This document shows, in pieces, positions 4,895 through 6,978 of a DNA stretch of 6,978 nucleotides (the first letter of the stretch is position 1; each line of letters starts with the position of its first letter). The notes below the pieces were generated by a model. The model did not search any database and was not told where the DNA came from. It saw nothing but the letters and a program-made list of their open reading frames with translations. The position numbers and the translations under genes were made by a program. The stretch comes from Pseudomonadota bacterium (lineage in GTDB: Bacteria; Pseudomonadota; Gammaproteobacteria; Xanthomonadales; Xanthomonadaceae): contig JAEWLO010000167.1 of assembly GCA_023457475.1 (NCBI GenBank), positions 1-6,978 of the forward strand, in the 5' to 3' direction.

Positions 4895-5067
4895 GCAGCA
4901 CCCCGTGCGCGACGCACAGCCATGCGGGAGCGACGGCGTAGAAGGTGCGGGATCTGGCCAACGGCCAAGCCGCCGTGACGCTGCCGGTGCGGTCGGCAGC
5001 TCCACAGGTGGTAGGCGAGCGCGCCGCCCACTGCCGGGCAAAGCAGCAGCATCAGCAACTCAGCCAT
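4891..5067 (-). CDS. 58-aa predicted single-pass membrane peptide
   Basis: This short gene is supported by its setting. AGGAGGT lies 5 bases before the ATG at 5067, the best ribosome binding site in the operon. The start overlaps the stop of the P-loop gene by 8 bp, and its TGA overlaps the next gene's ATG as ATGA. The peptide begins MAELLMLLLCPAVGGALAYH, one hydrophobic segment (about residues 4-22), followed by a very basic tail with about a dozen Arg and several His. By the positive-inside rule the tail should face the cytoplasm. Size and layout recall phage membrane peptides such as holin or spanin helpers and superinfection-exclusion factors, but no lysis genes are near and no family is recognised. 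A Lys/Arg-rich end this strong might also bind nucleic acid or a partner. Confidence 0.7.
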   Translation of the reverse strand: MAELLMLLLCPAVGGALAYHLWSCRPHRQRHGGLAVGQIPHLLRRRSRMAVRRARGAA

Positions 5068-5332
5068 TGCAGACCTCCTGCGAAGGTACGGGAAGGTTCT
5101 TCAGCGCATCCGCGATTTTCAGGAGCGGGGTGCCCAATAGACCTGCCGCCCGCTGTCCGTAGCTCTCGCTGCAAGTAAGGTACAGGTAGCCTTGCCGGGC
5201 AAGCCGATCACCCTTCAGCTGGACATCTTCCAGATCCACGACGTGCTGCAGGCCGAGGTTCTTAGCGATGGCTTCGCCGTGGAGCGTCTTCCCGGTGCCC
5301 TGCCGGCCGTAGAGAACGATGGACTTAGCCAT
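5060..5332 (-). CDS. P-loop miniprotein (nucleotide-binding, unknown function)
   Basis: The product is 90 aa. It starts with a beta strand MAKSIVLYG and a perfect Walker A motif GRQGTGKT (9-16), followed by the expected helix LHGEAIAKNLGLQ and then VVDLEDVQLKGDR. Next comes a strand GYLYLTCSES (48-57) where a Walker B or sensor element would stand, though no clear acidic Walker B residue follows it. The rest is helical (AAGLLGTPLLKIADALKNL). At 90 residues it is far below a complete AAA+ or RecA domain, so it may be a minimal nucleotide kinase-like fold, a partner in a complex, or a remnant. The ATG at 5332 has AGGAGGT 5 bases upstream and overlaps the previous stop by 8 bp. The upstream extension of this frame is a shadow of that previous gene. 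Confidence 0.8.
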   Translation of the reverse strand: MAKSIVLYGRQGTGKTLHGEAIAKNLGLQHVVDLEDVQLKGDRLARQGYLYLTCSESYGQRAAGLLGTPLLKIADALKNLPVPSQEVCNG

Positions 5333-5750
5333 TGGCCACCTCCTGTGCTGCTTGGGCCATCGCATCGGTGTGCGCGCGACGGCCGGGCAGCATGTTGGCC
5401 AGGTCATACGGGAACGGGAGGCGGTCGGCCAGCTTGGCCAGCTCGGCCGAGATCCACCCGCTGTCGGCCTCGAACCTGTTGCTACCCCGCGTCAGCACCC
5501 AGCCAGCTGCATTGCCCCTGCGTCGCTCCAGCACTCGCTGGGCCATGTAATGACGGCCCATGTTCAGGTCCACCGTCACGATCACCTTGCTGTGGGTGAC
5601 ATGCATGGTCAGGGTTGCGCAGGACTCTTCCGCGAATTCCCCAAAATTCCCTTCCTCCCCCACACCCGTGGTAGCCTGCGCTCCGGGTTCGGTGCCGGAA
5701 TCCGACAGGTGTACGAGGGTGGTTACGGCTTCGCCGTTCATCTGGTGCAT
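5325..5750 (-). CDS. Protein of unknown function, first gene of the coupled cluster
   Basis: I do not recognise this 141-aa protein. Residues 1-45 are low-complexity and acidic and look disordered. A compact domain follows: TLTMHVTHSKVIVTVDLNMGRHYMAQRVLERRRG (47-79) looks like strands and a basic helix, then WVLTRGSNRF and a helix-rich C-terminus with LPFPYDLANMLPGRRAHTDA. There is no signal peptide or membrane segment. The ATG at 5750 was chosen because AGGAGA lies 6 bases upstream; a second ATG three codons in is possible. It starts 84 bp after the helicase stop, and that gap shows no terminator and no clear promoter, so cotranscription with the helicase is likely. Its stop overlaps the P-loop gene's start by 8 bp. 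Confidence 0.75.
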   Translation of the reverse strand: MHQMNGEAVTTLVHLSDSGTEPGAQATTGVGEEGNFGEFAEESCATLTMHVTHSKVIVTVDLNMGRHYMAQRVLERRRGNAAGWVLTRGSNRFEADSGWISAELAKLADRLPFPYDLANMLPGRRAHTDAMAQAAQEVANG

Positions 5751-5834
5751 GGTTCTCTCCTGAACTTCTGTTGGTGAATGGCCTTGGGGTGGTGTTGGCG
5801 CACTACCCGCCGGCCCGCTTTATTGCCTACTGCT

Positions 5835-6978
5835 CTACTGCTTTTTGAACACCCAGCACTTCACGGTTACGTCCCCGTTGAGTGAAGTTCTGCGGATGTT
5901 GCTGTTCACGGCCGTATTGACGCTGATCAGCTTGTAGCGCCGTGAATCGGTCAGGTGCTTGCGGAGGTCGACCAGGTCGGGAACGGCTTGGCCATTGCGA
6001 CCGGCTGCTGCCACGAATTCGTTGAGATTCACTGCGATCTTGTTCGGGTCGCGGGAGTGGTTGAGCATCGAGCGCTCGCCATTGTTCAGCCCCTCCAGAT
6101 ACTCGTAGGTCTCCCAAAATTCGTTGACTACCTTGTGGTCCGCGCTGATTGCGCTCTGACGCTCCATCGCCGCGCTAGTGAGAGCGTCGCGTGTCTGGAC
6201 GATCATGTCGTCGGGTATATCGATCACAAGGCGCAGACAATCCAGCAGCGCGAGCATCTGGGCATGGTTCTTGATGACGCGTTCTAGGCGCAGATCGGTC
6301 TTCTCACGCAGCCGGGCCTCGAAGAAGCTGGCGCGCTCTTTGAACTTCTCCATGACCTGGCCTTCAGCCCGCACCGCCTTGATCAGAAAGTAGCTCAAGT
6401 CCTCAACCTGCAGCGCGTTGAGGTTGTCGGCCGCCACCCGGCTTTCCGTGGTGACGTTGGGCTTGCGGAAGTGCAGCTTCACGATGCGGGTCAGGATGGC
6501 CTCGCTGGCGTCCACTGCTGCGTTCTGGCTTATGACGATAGTCCCCCGGAACGGCGGCTCGTAGGTGTCGTTGCCGCCGTTGCGCACGCCGCGAGTGGCC
6601 AAGGTGCCGCCGCCGAAGTAGTCCTTCAGTTCGTCCCACTCAAACGACCTCGCATGCGCCTTGTCAGGCGTATCACGGTCGGCCTCCAGCAGTACCACCG
6701 GCATGCCCGAGGTCTGGCCCATGGCGCGAGCGCGGCCGGCCTTGGACGACTTAGCCGGGTCGAAGCCCTCGTAGTCGCTCCGCGCCAGGAGCTTCCAGAG
6801 GAAGGTCAGGAGCGTGGTCTTGCCTGCACCGGCTTCGCCGGTCGCCGCAAGGAAGGGGAAGGACTTGTGAGCGCGGCGGATCTGATTGGCGAACAACGAG
6901 CCAAACCAGAAGGTGAGGGCGATCATGCCGTGGGTGCCAAAGCACAGCCAGAGCCATTCCAGCCACTCTGTGCGGAAG
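5835..6978 (-). CDS. Phage/island replicative helicase (primase-helicase type), C-terminal part
   Basis: The frame is open from the window edge to a TAG at 5835, so the gene is 5'-partial; 380 residues are visible. Numbering from the edge, a hydrophobic lead-in (EWLWLCFGTHGMIALTFWFGSLF) precedes Walker A GEAGAGKTT at 47-55. A Walker B-like strand PVVLLEADRD follows at about 93-102, and a sensor-1-like strand GTIVISQNA ends near 153, with an ILTRIVKLHF motif next. The middle is a helical region, and the C-terminus (about 330-380, DLRKHLTDSRRYKL then VKCWVFKKQ) resembles the winged-helix DNA-binding end of these proteins. The pattern fits the helicase half of bifunctional primase/helicases that initiate replication of prophages and integrative elements; a Toprim or primase domain would lie outside the window. 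An ATG at 6926 lies within the conserved fold and is not taken as the start. DUF927-type ATPase is the alternative. Confidence 0.8.
   Translation of the reverse strand, partial: FRTEWLEWLWLCFGTHGMIALTFWFGSLFANQIRRAHKSFPFLAATGEAGAGKTTLLTFLWKLLARSDYEGFDPAKSSKAGRARAMGQTSGMPVVLLEADRDTPDKAHARSFEWDELKDYFGGGTLATRGVRNGGNDTYEPPFRGTIVISQNAAVDASEAILTRIVKLHFRKPNVTTESRVAADNLNALQVEDLSYFLIKAVRAEGQVMEKFKERASFFEARLREKTDLRLERVIKNHAQMLALLDCLRLVIDIPDDMIVQTRDALTSAAMERQSAISADHKVVNEFWETYEYLEGLNNGERSMLNHSRDPNKIAVNLNEFVAAAGRNGQAVPDLVDLRKHLTDSRRYKLISVNTAVNSNIRRTSLNGDVTVKCWVFKKQ

Larger units (their letters stand above)
4284..4978. mobile_element. Left terminal segment of a dusA-integrated prophage or genomic island
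   Basis: These coordinates mark only the end nearest dusA, carrying the most compact genes; the same element continues without a break through the minus-strand operon to the window edge at 6978. Evidence: an interrupted dusA at its boundary, a gene strand opposite to dusA, overlapping small genes of phage style, a PrtN-like regulator and a helicase/primase. No integrase, structural phage gene or transfer gene is in view, so prophage, satellite and integrative island are all possible. Confidence 0.72.

Overview
The window looks like chromosome of a high-GC gammaproteobacterium of the Xanthomonadaceae, most probably Stenotrophomonas. The clues are strong G/C third-position bias, the protein repertoire, and a REP-type palindrome at 3307-3331 opening with GTAG, the signature of the SMAG elements of S. 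maltophilia. The genus is inferred from these features; no database comparison was made.

Left part (1 to about 4283) is ordinary host chromosome. A hairpin with a T-run at 60-100 closes an unseen plus-strand unit to the left. An Ohr/OsmC-type peroxidase (106-531, minus) is divergent from a cupin/AraC regulator (653-1483, plus), with two inverted repeats between them that are candidate operators. Next come an exported protein of unknown function (1522-2298, plus) and a cation diffusion facilitator-like transporter (2295-3251, minus), whose stop codons share one CTAG. The transporter is divergent from a second small exported protein (3458-3913, plus), with the SMAG-like palindrome between them. 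A gene-free stretch of 286 bp follows and carries two adjacent arrays of 8-bp tandem repeats.

At 4200 the tRNA-dihydrouridine synthase gene dusA begins, but after 28 recognisable residues (ending in the PMMDWTD motif) homology stops and the frame closes at a TAG. The 5' end of dusA is a known integration site for prophages and genomic islands, so I read 4263-4283 as one attachment-site end and everything to the right as an integrated mobile element.

Right part (about 4284-6978) is the terminal segment of that element. All its genes are on the minus strand and run toward dusA: the C-terminal part of a P-loop replicative helicase/primase-type protein (cut by the window edge), a 141-aa protein of unknown function, a 90-aa P-loop miniprotein, a 58-aa predicted membrane peptide, an 88-aa Cys/His protein, and a 79-aa protein resembling the PrtN pyocin-activator family. 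From the 141-aa gene onward every stop codon overlaps the next start, so this is one translationally coupled operon. It ends in a strong intrinsic terminator at 4352-4380, just inside the element boundary. No integrase is visible; if present it should lie at the other end or outside the window.

The most interesting part is this coupled cluster of tiny genes between the helicase and the dusA junction. Its functions cannot be read from sequence alone.
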